Shown here: positions 45,141 to 52,639 of the stretch, piece after piece
How the letters are laid out: each line of letters opens with the position of its first letter
Numbering within the stretch: the stretch's first letter is position 1
Origin: Prevotella sp.
Lineage (GTDB): Bacteria > Bacteroidota > Bacteroidia > Bacteroidales > Bacteroidaceae
NCBI GenBank assembly: GCA_021636625.1
Contig: JAJWLX010000012.1
Location: 1-64,000 of the forward strand
Reading direction: 5' to 3'
Length of the DNA stretch: 64,000 nucleotides
The notes under the pieces: model-generated
Database searches by the model: none
Told to the model about the DNA's origin: nothing
Seen by the model: only the letters and a program-made list of their open reading frames with translations
Translations under genes and position numbers: made by a program

Positions 45141-45520
45141 GATTTTTCTATCATGTTATTGTTCTTCCACATGGAGAACCTCACCCTCTTTATACCCTGG
45201 TGGCATGCCTTCACCGATACGCTTTTTCCGTGCAAAGGTAAGGCTGCTCCGCCAGATACCAAGTACCGCTCCATGCGAGCTATGAAGCTGGAATCTTTCT
45301 TGGCAGCCTTCCGCAATTCCGTCGGAATAGGGTATTCCAAGCAAGATTCCAGCTTCATTACTTGGCTTTCTGGCCTGTGAGCAGCCAAATGGGGGGGCAC
45401 GAAAAAGGCTATGGTGTGAAGGTTATGCCGGAATGTCATAAAAAAAAGTTCGATTTTCTGTGGAAGAACAAGTTCGAAAAAAGGCTTGTGTTCAGGAAAT
45501 CCAGAATTTTTTCTTTTTGA
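45141..45520 (+). ncRNA. Structured noncoding element, copy B
   Basis: Homologue of 38051-38430. Helices by plus-strand position (45xxx): TTGTTCTTCCAC (159-170) with GTGGAAGAACAA (460-471); CCTTCAC (208-214) with GTGAAGG (416-422), extended by GGCAT/ATGCC (202-206 with 425-429); CTTTTTC-c-GTGC (222-233) with GCACGAAAAAG (397-407); GGCTGCTC (242-249) with GAGCAGCC (379-386); GAAGCTGGAATCTT and CTTGG (284-303) with CCAAG and AAGATTCCAGCTTC (337-356); ATTCC-gtc-GGAAT (316-328). The 3' end (TTCAGGAAATCCAGAATTTTTT) resembles an intrinsic terminator. Same overall fold as copy A with different bases. RNA or structured DNA; function unknown. Confidence 0.65.
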
Positions 45521-45660
45521 GGTCAGTTCAGGGGCATAGAAATCAATAGGAGTTCAAACAGGTTGATGGAGTGAGCGTAAATGGATTGGCATCAGATTTT
45601 GGGGAGAATATACGGCAATGATGTATGCATCCGTACACATGATGCAGGTATACCACAAGT

Positions 45661-45720
45661 GTTAAAATATAAATTTAATTGTGCAGAGGAGGTTGATGTG
45701 GAGTAAAACCATTACCTTTG
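45661..45720 (+). promoter_or_regulatory. Second copy of the shared 60-bp promoter region
   Basis: Gap-free counterpart of 6894-6953, ending in TACCTTTG (45713-45720) with the GCAGAGGAGG element at the -33 position. Controls the gene at 45745. Confidence 0.7.
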
Positions 45721-45744
45721 CATGCACAAAAAAGGATAGAAAGA

Positions 45745-46062
45745 ATGAAAGCAAAAGAGATTATCTGGAAAGAGGTAAGTGTTTTGCCACATAGCGCAAA
45801 CGCATATCCAAAGGGAAAGCCCTATAAGGGACAGATGATGATGGGGAGGGTATTTCCCGTCAGTAAGGCCCAGGCTATAGCTTATGTAGAGATGGGATGC
45901 TGCATAGCGGAAATGAACTCCGAGGATGTAAGCGTCGTAGAGAAACTGCTTGAGAAACACCACCTGGAGGGAAAATACCGATATGTGGGAGATAAGAGTT
46001 TCGTGAAACTCATCAACCAAAGCGATTTAGACAGGGCATTGAAGGCGGAGTATGCCTTTTAG
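45745..46062 (+). CDS. Hypothetical protein under the shared promoter
   Basis: 105 aa; the ATG at 45745 is chosen because the promoter ends at 45720, so an upstream start at 45718 would lie in the promoter. Soluble, with Gly-Gln-Met-Met-Met-Gly-Arg-Val-Phe-Pro and two helices. No family recognised. Sharing its control region with the DUF4099 operon at 6974 suggests a common regulon of this element. A weak hairpin follows at about 46082-46115. Confidence 0.65.
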   Translation: MKAKEIIWKEVSVLPHSANAYPKGKPYKGQMMMGRVFPVSKAQAIAYVEMGCCIAEMNSEDVSVVEKLLEKHHLEGKYRYVGDKSFVKLINQSDLDRALKAEYAF

Positions 46063-46256
46063 GGGAGTTGGATACAAATAAAGCCCCTTGACTCCTTTCG
46101 GAATACAAGAGGCTGAGCCAAAGGAATTTCCTTGAGATGAAATGTGAAAGATTCACAGCGCAAAGATACAGAAAATATCTTGTAAAAGCAAAAGAAATTG
46201 CAGATAGTTTAGGATTTTGAAAGAATATTAATAACATTTACAAAATATTGAATTAT

Positions 46257-46805
46257 ATGAAGAATCTAATGATGGCAGTGGTGATGCTTATCACCTGTAC
46301 AACAAGCATGGCACAAGGAATCCAGGAACCTGAGTATATCGGTCAGGTGGCACTGGTGCAATCAGACAGCAGCCAGGTGGTCCTGGTAAAGGAAGAGGCA
46401 GAAATGAAGACCAAGACTTCTGGATTTGGATACATTCCTATTCCGGGAAGCAGTTTGCAGGACAAGGGTAGGACTTTCTTGAGAGTAAAAGGTGATACTT
46501 CACCTAACAAGATAGCCAAGGGAGAGGTAAAACTCATTGTAAGAGTGAAGGACAACAACGAAGATCCGAAAAACTCCATTGGGGTATTCCAGTTTGAGAC
46601 CAAGAAGAAAGAGCGCAGATTCACGCTCGCCGAAGTTGGATTACTTTCTGGCATGAAGGCAACGACATCCTTCAATACCGTTCCATACGAGGCAAAGAAG
46701 ATTGGGGCCAGTTCATACATGGTGACCATTGTGAACCTGCAGCCCGGAGAGTATGGTGTGACCACAGCTGATTTCACACATATCTCTACCTTCTCCGTAC
46801 AATAA
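46257..46805 (+). CDS. Exported hypothetical protein
   Basis: 182 aa from the ATG at 46257. Signal peptide (MMAVVMLITCTTSMAQG), then a beta-rich mature protein with Gly-Phe-Gly-Tyr-Ile-Pro-Ile-Pro-Gly-Ser and Ala-Lys-Gly-Glu-Val-Lys-Leu-Ile-Val-Arg-Val. No domain that I can name. It probably sits in the periplasm or on the surface. The short broken gene at 46837 follows 31 bp later. Confidence 0.65.
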   Translation: MKNLMMAVVMLITCTTSMAQGIQEPEYIGQVALVQSDSSQVVLVKEEAEMKTKTSGFGYIPIPGSSLQDKGRTFLRVKGDTSPNKIAKGEVKLIVRVKDNNEDPKNSIGVFQFETKKKERRFTLAEVGLLSGMKATTSFNTVPYEAKKIGASSYMVTIVNLQPGEYGVTTADFTHISTFSVQ

Positions 46806-46836
46806 ACAAGAAGTTACACTTTTAATACTGAAGATT

Positions 46837-46935
46837 ATGGGAGCAATATTCTTATTTCTGTTTTTCATGTAGCTTTTCAAGGGATTCGGTAAAGCCATGA
46901 GACATAGTGGTGATACCTTTCGCCCCGATAAATAA
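46837..46935 (+). pseudogene. Micro-protein gene with internal TAG
   Basis: Frame ATG to TAA of 33 codons, interrupted by TAG at codon 12 where TGG (Trp) would restore a membrane helix followed by Leu-Phe-Lys-Gly-Phe-Gly-Lys-Ala-Met-Arg-His. It follows the exported protein gene closely. Either a decayed micro-protein or chance. Confidence 0.3.
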
Positions 46936-46974
46936 GCCAGTAGGTAAAGTTCAACTATTTTTCATATACTCCTC

Positions 46975-47015
46975 AGCCCACCAGGTCCTCGTGAGAAGAC
47001 CGGTGGGCTTTTCTT
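46975..47015 (+). terminator. Terminator of the 45745-46935 unit
   Basis: AGCCCACC (46975-46982) and GGTC (46984-46987) pair with GACC (46998-47001) and GGTGGGCT (47002-47009), followed by TTTTCTT. The rest of the gap to 47126 (47016-47125) shows no other feature. Confidence 0.85.
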
Positions 47016-47125
47016 GTATTGTATTTTTAAGACCTTTCCCTAAAACTATTCCTCAGTAGCAGAAGGTCCCAGTATATCGTCATTACAGATAGTGCCAACG
47101 TCATTGGTGAGGGCATATCATACTG

Positions 47126-47248
47126 TCATTTTTTCCATAGGTCTCCATCTCGATACGTATGCTTGATGTCGTAATACAAGACCAGTACAAGGACCGCAAT
47201 CAAGGTGACAAGGACAAGCAGGGGGATAAGGATAGAACTTCTACTCAT
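47126..47248 (-). CDS. 40-residue single-span membrane protein
   Basis: ATG at 47248, one base after the TAG of the gene at 47250, to TGA at 47126. It encodes a basic N terminus (Met-Ser-Arg-Ser), a strong membrane helix rich in Leu and Val (about residues 5-26), and a charged C-terminal tail with Tyr-Tyr-Asp-Ile-Lys. The one-base spacing implies translational coupling. Function unknown; it may be a small membrane partner of the replication module or a toxin-like micro-protein. Confidence 0.7.
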   Translation of the reverse strand: MSRSSILIPLLVLVTLIAVLVLVLYYDIKHTYRDGDLWKK

Positions 47249-47249
47249 C

Positions 47250-47870
47250 CTACTTGAAAACATGATGAATTGATTCATTCTTATCTTGTACAAACGCTCT
47301 CAGATTGGCGTGCCCCTTGTATATGATGCTGTAATCCGTGACCTTTCCTGGGTTACGTCTCTTGAGAGTAAGGGCTATTGTTCTGCCCACAACAGTATTG
47401 GGGAAAAACATATATACCTCATCATAATCATCACTGTCCACCACCATATGCATATAGTTGCTCACATGAGACATCACGATGCAGGCATCATGCTGAGGAA
47501 GGCGGAATTCCCTGGAACCCTTCAAGGTATAGAATGCCAGATAATCCATAAAATCATAAAACAGGCAGCATGCCTGATACTCCTTTGCCTTTGGACTGCG
47601 CAGGGTTGTTGGTGCATAGCTTTTCAAGGTTACAGGAAACGGGGTATAAAGCTGATGAAAAAACTCAACGCCACCGATGTCATTTCTAAATCCAAAGCCT
47701 TGATAATACTTACCAAGACATGAAAATTGAACGCCCTGAATACAGGAAGGTAATTTAGAAAAGCCGTTTTGCTTGAGGTATGTCTCATCCTCATTCTTCA
47801 AATCGACAAGACGAATACCATCTTCCACGTGGATAAATGCGTGTTGTTGTACTCTCATAATTGTTGTCAT
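47250..47870 (-). CDS. TOPRIM-like protein of the replication module
   Basis: 206 aa. The C-terminal half (about 95-205) has the strand-helix order of TOPRIM-type domains seen in mobile-element primases (Leu-Phe-Tyr-Asp-Phe-Met-Asp-Tyr-Leu-Ala-Phe; Val-Val-Asp-Ser-Asp-Asp-Tyr-Asp; Val-Gly-Arg-Thr-Ile-Ala). The expected metal-binding Glu is not evident, so it may be a degenerate domain. It lies 13 bp downstream of the primase-like gene, in the same series. Confidence 0.5.
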   Translation of the reverse strand: MTTIMRVQQHAFIHVEDGIRLVDLKNEDETYLKQNGFSKLPSCIQGVQFSCLGKYYQGFGFRNDIGGVEFFHQLYTPFPVTLKSYAPTTLRSPKAKEYQACCLFYDFMDYLAFYTLKGSREFRLPQHDACIVMSHVSNYMHMVVDSDDYDEVYMFFPNTVVGRTIALTLKRRNPGKVTDYSIIYKGHANLRAFVQDKNESIHHVFK

Positions 47871-47883
47871 TACTAGTTGTTTA

Positions 47884-48942
47884 TCACTTGTTGTTATTTA
47901 ATGCTTGCTGAATCAATGTCTTTAGACTATCACTTGTGCCGCCCAGCAAGAAGTAGTCACTCACGTCTTTCTCCTGCTTGCTGCCTGCAAGAGGAAGATC
48001 TATCCGACTCACCGGATAGTGCCCCTGGAGTTCTTCCACCCGTTGGGCAGATTCTCTTCTTCCTGTAGCATCTACGTCATACACAAAAACTATCTTCCCG
48101 AATCTCTTTACAAGCTGATCCATGACCAAATGGGGGGTTTTAGCCGTCTCACTATTGAAGCAAATGGCTGAAAAGCCATGACTGCTCAGAGAAAGAACAT
48201 CCTTTTCACCGCCAGTAATCAAGAGCATATTCCCCCGGCTGGGAAGTTGGTCCAATCCAAAGATATAAGGACTTGGCAACTCTCCTGCATAAAGAAAACG
48301 GTTCTCCGAGCGAGGACGATACACCTTGATGCCCCTTTCTTCCTGGAAGAAATAGCCATAGCTTGGCGTCAGGGCAGTGGAATAGATGCAATATTGCTGA
48401 CCATCAGCCTTTGTAAAATGGCAACTTCTCAAGCTTCTAACCTGAAAATGGTCAAGAGTATCTTCAGTGATGCCATAAGAAGCCCAATATGCAAGCTCTT
48501 CGTCAGAAAATTTCTTGACCTGCGCTTGATAGGCAATCACACCATGAGGCTGCCGGTTTTCTTCATCTGGGCTCTTCATGCCTGACATAGGAGATGCTTG
48601 ACGAACCGCCTTGCGGTTTGTCTGCCGGTCAAATACCCCAAGACACATATCCTGATCTATCATTTTCAACAGATGCACAAAATCCGTGGAAGGATTGATG
48701 TTCAGGACCTGCGAAGCCACGAAAAAGCAATCTCCGGAAAAGCGACTATCGCCAAAATCATGCAAATAGTAGTAGGACCTGCCATCAAGTGCCTGGTTAC
48801 GATAGAGTTTACAGGAAGGATGCTTGTCATCCTCTCTCATGTGACTTCTGAACTTTTTCCTCAGGCATTCCTTTCCAAGATAGTGAACAAAGATATCGAG
48901 TCCTCCATCTGTCTTGGCCAAAATCTCATCTTTCTCTTTCAT
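47884..48942 (-). CDS. Primase-like protein with TOPRIM domain
   Basis: 352 aa from the ATG at 48942, one base after the stop of the ATPase gene; the longer frame up to 49002 overlaps it. The N-terminal half resembles the region before TOPRIM in Twinkle/CHC2-type primases but lacks a zinc Cys set. The TOPRIM domain (about 215-330) has Gly-Gly-Glu-Lys-Asp-Val and Tyr-Asp-Val-Asp-Ala-Thr-Gly-Arg, the catalytic Glu and Asp-x-Asp. It probably primes replication of the mobile element, with the ATPase next door loading the helicase. Confidence 0.75.
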   Translation of the reverse strand: MKEKDEILAKTDGGLDIFVHYLGKECLRKKFRSHMREDDKHPSCKLYRNQALDGRSYYYLHDFGDSRFSGDCFFVASQVLNINPSTDFVHLLKMIDQDMCLGVFDRQTNRKAVRQASPMSGMKSPDEENRQPHGVIAYQAQVKKFSDEELAYWASYGITEDTLDHFQVRSLRSCHFTKADGQQYCIYSTALTPSYGYFFQEERGIKVYRPRSENRFLYAGELPSPYIFGLDQLPSRGNMLLITGGEKDVLSLSSHGFSAICFNSETAKTPHLVMDQLVKRFGKIVFVYDVDATGRRESAQRVEELQGHYPVSRIDLPLAGSKQEKDVSDYFLLGGTSDSLKTLIQQALNNNK

Positions 48943-48943
48943 G

Positions 48944-49654
48944 TCAATCGCGGGAATAGGTTTCAGAACAAAGGCGGAAGTTGAAATCCGGCATGACAAC
49001 AACGTGCATCATGTGATTCACGCGGTCGGCAGTTCTATCCCCATAGCGCGGACGAATATCACCTGAAGGCAGATTCGTCGTGACTATGGTGAACAAGCGA
49101 CATTCATACCGATAGGCAATAAGTTCACTGATGGGATCACATACCTGCCCATATTTGACAATACGCTCAGGCTCCATGCCTAAATCATCAATAGCCAATA
49201 AAGACACATTGCGATATTCCAGGAAACGCTCATAGTGGTCCACATACAAGTGACAAAGCTCACAGGCGTTCTTCATGACAAGGCCAGCCATTTTAATCTG
49301 GGAGGAAGAGGATTTGATGGGGTCTTTCAATCGCAAGGAAAGTATCAGTTTCTGTATGGCATACACCAAAGTGGTTTTCCCAGTGCCACCTACACCACTC
49401 AGCCACAAGCCTGTTTTATGGTTATGACCTACCAGCCAGAGAGAGATATTGTATAATACCATCTCCAATCCTTCCATACTGACATATTTGATGTTCACAT
49501 CATTGACCGCCTTGATAAACGCCTGCAATAAGGCTTTATAACAGGACACATAGTCCAACGGCAATTTAAAGAAACGCTTTCCGGTGGTGGCTGTTTTGAT
49601 ACGATGAACAACCTCTTCTTCCTTGAACAGGAATTTATCCATTACTGCTTCCAT
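48944..49654 (-). CDS. DnaC/IstB-type ATPase (helicase loader)
   Basis: 236 aa. Walker A as Gly-Val-Gly-Gly-Thr-Gly-Lys-Thr-Thr (about 86-94) and Walker B as Leu-Leu-Ala-Ile-Asp-Asp-Leu-Gly, followed by a sensor-type Val-Thr-Thr-Asn-Leu and an Arg finger region. Proteins of this type load the replicative helicase or assist transposases. Here the neighbours are a primase-like protein and winged-helix genes, so replication of the element is most likely. Confidence 0.85.
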   Translation of the reverse strand: MEAVMDKFLFKEEEVVHRIKTATTGKRFFKLPLDYVSCYKALLQAFIKAVNDVNIKYVSMEGLEMVLYNISLWLVGHNHKTGLWLSGVGGTGKTTLVYAIQKLILSLRLKDPIKSSSSQIKMAGLVMKNACELCHLYVDHYERFLEYRNVSLLAIDDLGMEPERIVKYGQVCDPISELIAYRYECRLFTIVTTNLPSGDIRPRYGDRTADRVNHMMHVVVMPDFNFRLCSETYSRD

Positions 49655-49677
49655 ATGTTTAAATATTAATAAACGAA

Positions 49678-50574
49678 CTAAAATGTTGATTTATACAGTT
49701 GTCCTCCATGAGAAGACCTCGGTGTAAACTTTGAACCATACATAGACTTGGGGTGCTCCAAATTCTGTTTACTCAACCAATCACAAAAGTGACTCTGGTA
49801 ATCTGACAAATCCTTATGCAAACCCTTTCCCCTGCAAGCCATGTCCAGTTCAAAGGTTTCAAGCCATGTCTTTACTTTAGACCGGTCCGGCAGTTTAAAG
49901 CGCTGTTTCATCACTTCAAGCCAAGAATCAGAATTTGAGAGAAATGAAAAATAGCTTTCTTTGCTTGTTTTCTTTTCAGCTTCACCATTCTCTTCCTCCC
50001 CCAAAATCCCTTCACATGCACACACGCGCATTGATGTTGATTTTCTTTCGTTCTTTACATTATATCCTTTTATATTAGTTGTCGCTTGCATGTCGGTTCC
50101 TTGTCGATGATATGACACCTGCGTGTCAACTACTTGTCGCTCGTTTGTCGGCTGTTTGTCGGACAAATTGTCGTCAACTCTATATATCTCTCTACAACAA
50201 GAACTTACAATTGGATTTAAATCACTGGATAGTGGGGAAGAATTGCCATCAAACAGAGATTGTTTTGTACTGCAAGAATCTTCCAGCTCATCAAGACAAC
50301 TGAATTTGGATGTAAAACCTTGATAAAGCTCATACTTGCAAACTGTGATCAGGTTTGGACGAGGAGTAGGGGACTTGAAAACCTCAATTTCACCAGTGCG
50401 CACCAAGTCATTGAGACATGTACTTATCTTAGATGGTGAAATACGTGTTTCCTTATGAAGGGTGCTTTTGCTTAGAGCAAGCTGAGCTCGTTTCAAAGAA
50501 GAGCCAACCTGCTGTTGAAAAACAGCATTGAGCAGCAAATGAATGAATAAATGTACCTTTTCCGCATCATGATA
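49678..50574 (-). pseudogene. 3' part of the winged-helix replication gene, beyond an in-frame TGA
   Basis: In frame with the gene at 50575, separated from it only by TGA (50575-50577). Directly after the TGA comes Tyr-His-Asp-Ala-Glu-Lys-Val-His-Leu-Phe, a repeat of the Trp-Tyr-His-Asp-Ser-Lys-Met-Val-His-Val-Phe of the first half; a TGG codon would restore it. The frame has no ATG near its start, so it cannot easily be translated alone. The rest is a winged helix (Ser-Pro-Ser-Lys-Ile-Ser-Thr-Cys-Leu-Asn-Asp-Leu), then a long Ser/Gln-rich linker and a helical C terminus. Together the two halves would make a protein of about 427 aa. Confidence 0.65.
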
Positions 50575-50961
50575 TCAATTCCATTCAGTAATTTTACGGT
50601 ACAGCTTAATCCAGCCAATAGTAGCATCTTCATCAGAAAACTGCTGAAAACGACTATAGTCACGTATGGTCACAATGGTTCCTTTATTGCTTGAGTGAAC
50701 CTTGATCTCACCGGTTTGTGATAACTTTTGAAGGCAAGTACGGATATTTCTTGGGGATAAGCCCGTATCCTCCGCAATAATAGCAAGACTGGTCACAACC
50801 TGACCTGGGTATACTGTCAAGGAAAGATAATCTGTCTTCTTTACATTTGCCTGTAACAGGAAATACAGAAAGACGTGTACCATCTTAGAGTCATGATACC
50901 AGCGCCACGAAGTAAAACTTCGAGGCAGTTTAATCCATGAATTATTTAAAGGATTCATCAT
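50575..50961 (-). CDS. Winged-helix replication-type protein (N-terminal half)
   Basis: 128 aa. Starts with Trp-Ile-Lys-Leu-Pro-Arg-Ser-Phe and Trp-Arg-Trp-Tyr-His-Asp, the opening of many mobile-element winged-helix proteins, then Leu-Ser-Pro-Arg-Asn-Ile-Arg-Thr-Cys-Leu-Gln-Lys-Leu, the recognition helix. It probably binds DNA at a replication origin or its own promoter. It ends at an in-frame TGA (see 49678-50574). The gap upstream to 51111 has no other gene. Confidence 0.65.
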   Translation of the reverse strand: MMNPLNNSWIKLPRSFTSWRWYHDSKMVHVFLYFLLQANVKKTDYLSLTVYPGQVVTSLAIIAEDTGLSPRNIRTCLQKLSQTGEIKVHSSNKGTIVTIRDYSRFQQFSDEDATIGWIKLYRKITEWN

Positions 50962-51110
50962 AGGATGTAATTTTATATAGTTGATAAGACCTCTTACACA
51001 AGCAGTTACGCCTATGTTTATTAAAACTCTTCCATAAAGTGAGAATATAAATTCCCCATAGAGACTCTTTTGAAGCCTCCAAATATTCTATTTCATTATT
51101 ACATTTTCTT

Positions 51111-51395
51111 TTATTTTTGTATGATTCTAAAAGAAAGGGTACTTCTTCCAGCTTTAGTTAAAACAAGCAGACTCTCTCCTTTTACTTTTACATTTCTTAT
51201 TTGAGTCAAGTTCCGACTTCCACGATGCCACTTTACCGAAGACTTTTCCAATATGTCCTTGATAATAATCAGGTGCTTCATGCAAGCATCATAAGACTCC
51301 TGCCAATCATAGACCTTCGGGGGAATCTGATACAAAACCCCAACCATCCAGTCTGGTTTGGCTTCACTATGTACTTTCTTTTTTACCTTATACAT
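51111..51395 (-). CDS. Small hypothetical protein upstream of the replication genes
   Basis: 94 aa, basic N terminus (Lys-Val-Lys-Lys-Lys-Val), some helical content, no known motif. It sits on the same strand upstream of the winged-helix gene and may belong to the same module. Composition is coding-like, but no independent support exists. Confidence 0.45.
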   Translation of the reverse strand: MYKVKKKVHSEAKPDWMVGVLYQIPPKVYDWQESYDACMKHLIIIKDILEKSSVKWHRGSRNLTQIRNVKVKGESLLVLTKAGRSTLSFRIIQK

Positions 51396-51894
51396 ATTTT
51401 ATCATTGATATTGACCAAAATTCATTTTACCATTTAATATGACATGAATTATCCAAATGTCTATGTATGAGATTAACATCAACATTACTTTAGATAGTTG
51501 TCATTTTTCAGGTATAAACATTCAATCGGTCATGCTTCTAAAATTAATGTTTATTTTTATCATTCCTTTTGCTTAATCTCTTCTATCAACCAAATAAGAC
51601 TATAAAAGTCTAATTTCGATTTCGTTGCAAAAATAACAAATATTTCTGGATATTACTTACAGTATAGCTATATTTTAACTTTTATTATGTACAAATGCTC
51701 GTTTTTTATCGCTATCTACTATATTTTTCAAACAATGGGGTGATTATATATAGTTATACTTCCATTAACTATTACCTAAAAATATAGACTCTTTTGGGTG
51801 TTAAGAGGTATGTCAAAAACATAGAAAAACTGAACTTAGATGAATCAACACACACAAAAAAACTCAAATATGATAGAATTTGATTTATTTTTTG
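51396..51894. other. AT-rich region between the replication module and the 6S-like RNA
   Basis: About 500 bp with very low GC, long A and T runs and no open frame that I trust. Such a stretch may hold the origin or one end of the mobile element, but I see no clear iterons or direct repeats that would prove either. Confidence 0.3.
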
Positions 51895-51902
51895 TACCTT
51901 TG
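51895..51902 (+). promoter_or_regulatory. Promoter core TACCTTTG of the 6S-like RNA
   Basis: Exact TAnnTTTG match, about 7 bp before the proposed RNA start. Confidence 0.6.
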
Positions 51903-51908
51903 CACCAT

Positions 51909-52100
51909 CGTTCTTAGGGACGTGATTTTTGTGGGAACAAATGTAAAGTGCCTCACTTCTTGATAAATCGCCAAAATTAAAAAGAATGTAAACACGAGGC
52001 ACGGAGCAGCTCATAATATGTGGGCTGCCATCCGTGTATGTGTTTATGGGCGTTTGGCGATGCCTTCAAGAAGCGTATATGGGGGCAGCCCACTTCTTTT
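51909..52100 (+). ncRNA. ssrS: 6S RNA-like structured RNA
   Basis: The region folds into one long hairpin with an internal bubble: CTTCTTGA (51956) with TCAAGAAG (52066); ATCGCCAAA (51967) with TTTGGCGAT (52053); AAACAC (51990) with GTGTTT (52040); CACGGA (52000) with TCCGTG (52031); GCAGCTCATA (52006) with TGTGGGCTGC (52019). A short closing stem GTGGG/CCCAC (51931 with 52089) fits too. The length near 190 nt, a single long rod and an unpaired central region are typical of 6S RNA, which binds sigma-holoenzyme. A competing pairing GTGCCTC/GAGGCAC exists. No known sequence consensus was checked. Confidence 0.5.
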
Positions 52101-52187
52101 GTATCAAATCGATAGAATGTCAAACTAACGAATACATAAGTAACTTAAAAGTTTCAAAAATATAAAAAGGTATAGAATTCATTTTAT

Positions 52188-52195
52188 TATATTTG
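52188..52195 (+). promoter_or_regulatory. Promoter core TATATTTG upstream of the HTH gene
   Basis: Exact TAnnTTTG match 88 bp before the ATG at 52284. The -33 region has no TTTG. Confidence 0.45.
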
Positions 52196-52283
52196 TAAAC
52201 GATATATGTAGTCAATTAGTATTCACTTACTCTCTCAAGGTGATTAAGACTATCAACGGAATTCAAAAACAAAAAATAAGAGT

Positions 52284-52583
52284 ATGAGCGGAAAAGAATT
52301 AAGAGAACTATTATCATCAAAGGGTATCCTGCAAAAAGACATTGCAAGACAACTCAACATGACTCCTGGTGGCTTTAGTCAACAGTTAAGGGCTAAAGAC
52401 ATCAAGACAGGATTACTGGAATCCATATGTAAAGTACTCAATGTCAAAATGGATTTTTTCTATGGAGGCACCGAATATCTTGAAGGATATGAGCTCATCA
52501 AGCAATCTGATTTAAAAGAATTCCGATCCACGCTTGGCAAAATACATACGTGCTGTAACGAGATTTCAGAAAAGTTGTCCTAG
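52284..52583 (+). CDS. Small HTH (Cro/C1-type) regulator
   Basis: 99 aa. A helix-turn-helix occupies about residues 4-60 (Leu-Gln-Lys-Asp-Ile-Ala-Arg-Gln-Leu-Asn-Met-Thr-Pro-Gly-Gly-Phe-Ser-Gln-Gln-Leu), close to Cro/C1 proteins, with Leu-Leu-Glu-Ser-Ile-Cys-Lys-Val-Leu following. The C-terminal part is helical. It is a DNA-binding regulator of unknown target, located between the 6S-like RNA and the converging rtcB gene. Confidence 0.85.
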   Translation: MSGKELRELLSSKGILQKDIARQLNMTPGGFSQQLRAKDIKTGLLESICKVLNVKMDFFYGGTEYLEGYELIKQSDLKEFRSTLGKIHTCCNEISEKLS

Positions 52584-52619
52584 TTCTCTAACATTACGCA
52601 ATCAGTAATACTAGAGAAC
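52583..52619. terminator. Bidirectional terminator between the HTH gene and rtcB
   Basis: GTTCTCTA (52583-52590) pairs with TAGAGAAC (52612-52619), with inner ATTAC/GTAAT. It begins within the HTH gene's stop codon. Confidence 0.65.
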
Positions 52620-52639
52620 CAAGATTTTGAATTCATACA

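Noticed and set aside
45077..45439. Minus-strand open frame of 120 codons across structured element copy B
   Set aside because: Copy A does not keep an equivalent frame, while helices are kept; composition is explained by pairing.
46159..46166. CAAAGATA, a minus-strand promoter match
   Set aside because: No minus-strand gene follows to the left; likely chance in AT-rich sequence.
51396..51894. Replication origin with iterons
   Set aside because: The stretch is AT-rich, but I found no convincing repeated motifs; left as an undefined region.
51772..52014. Minus-strand open frame of 80 codons
   Set aside because: It overlaps the 6S-like RNA and its promoter on the other strand, has a weak coding look, and no fitting start signal.
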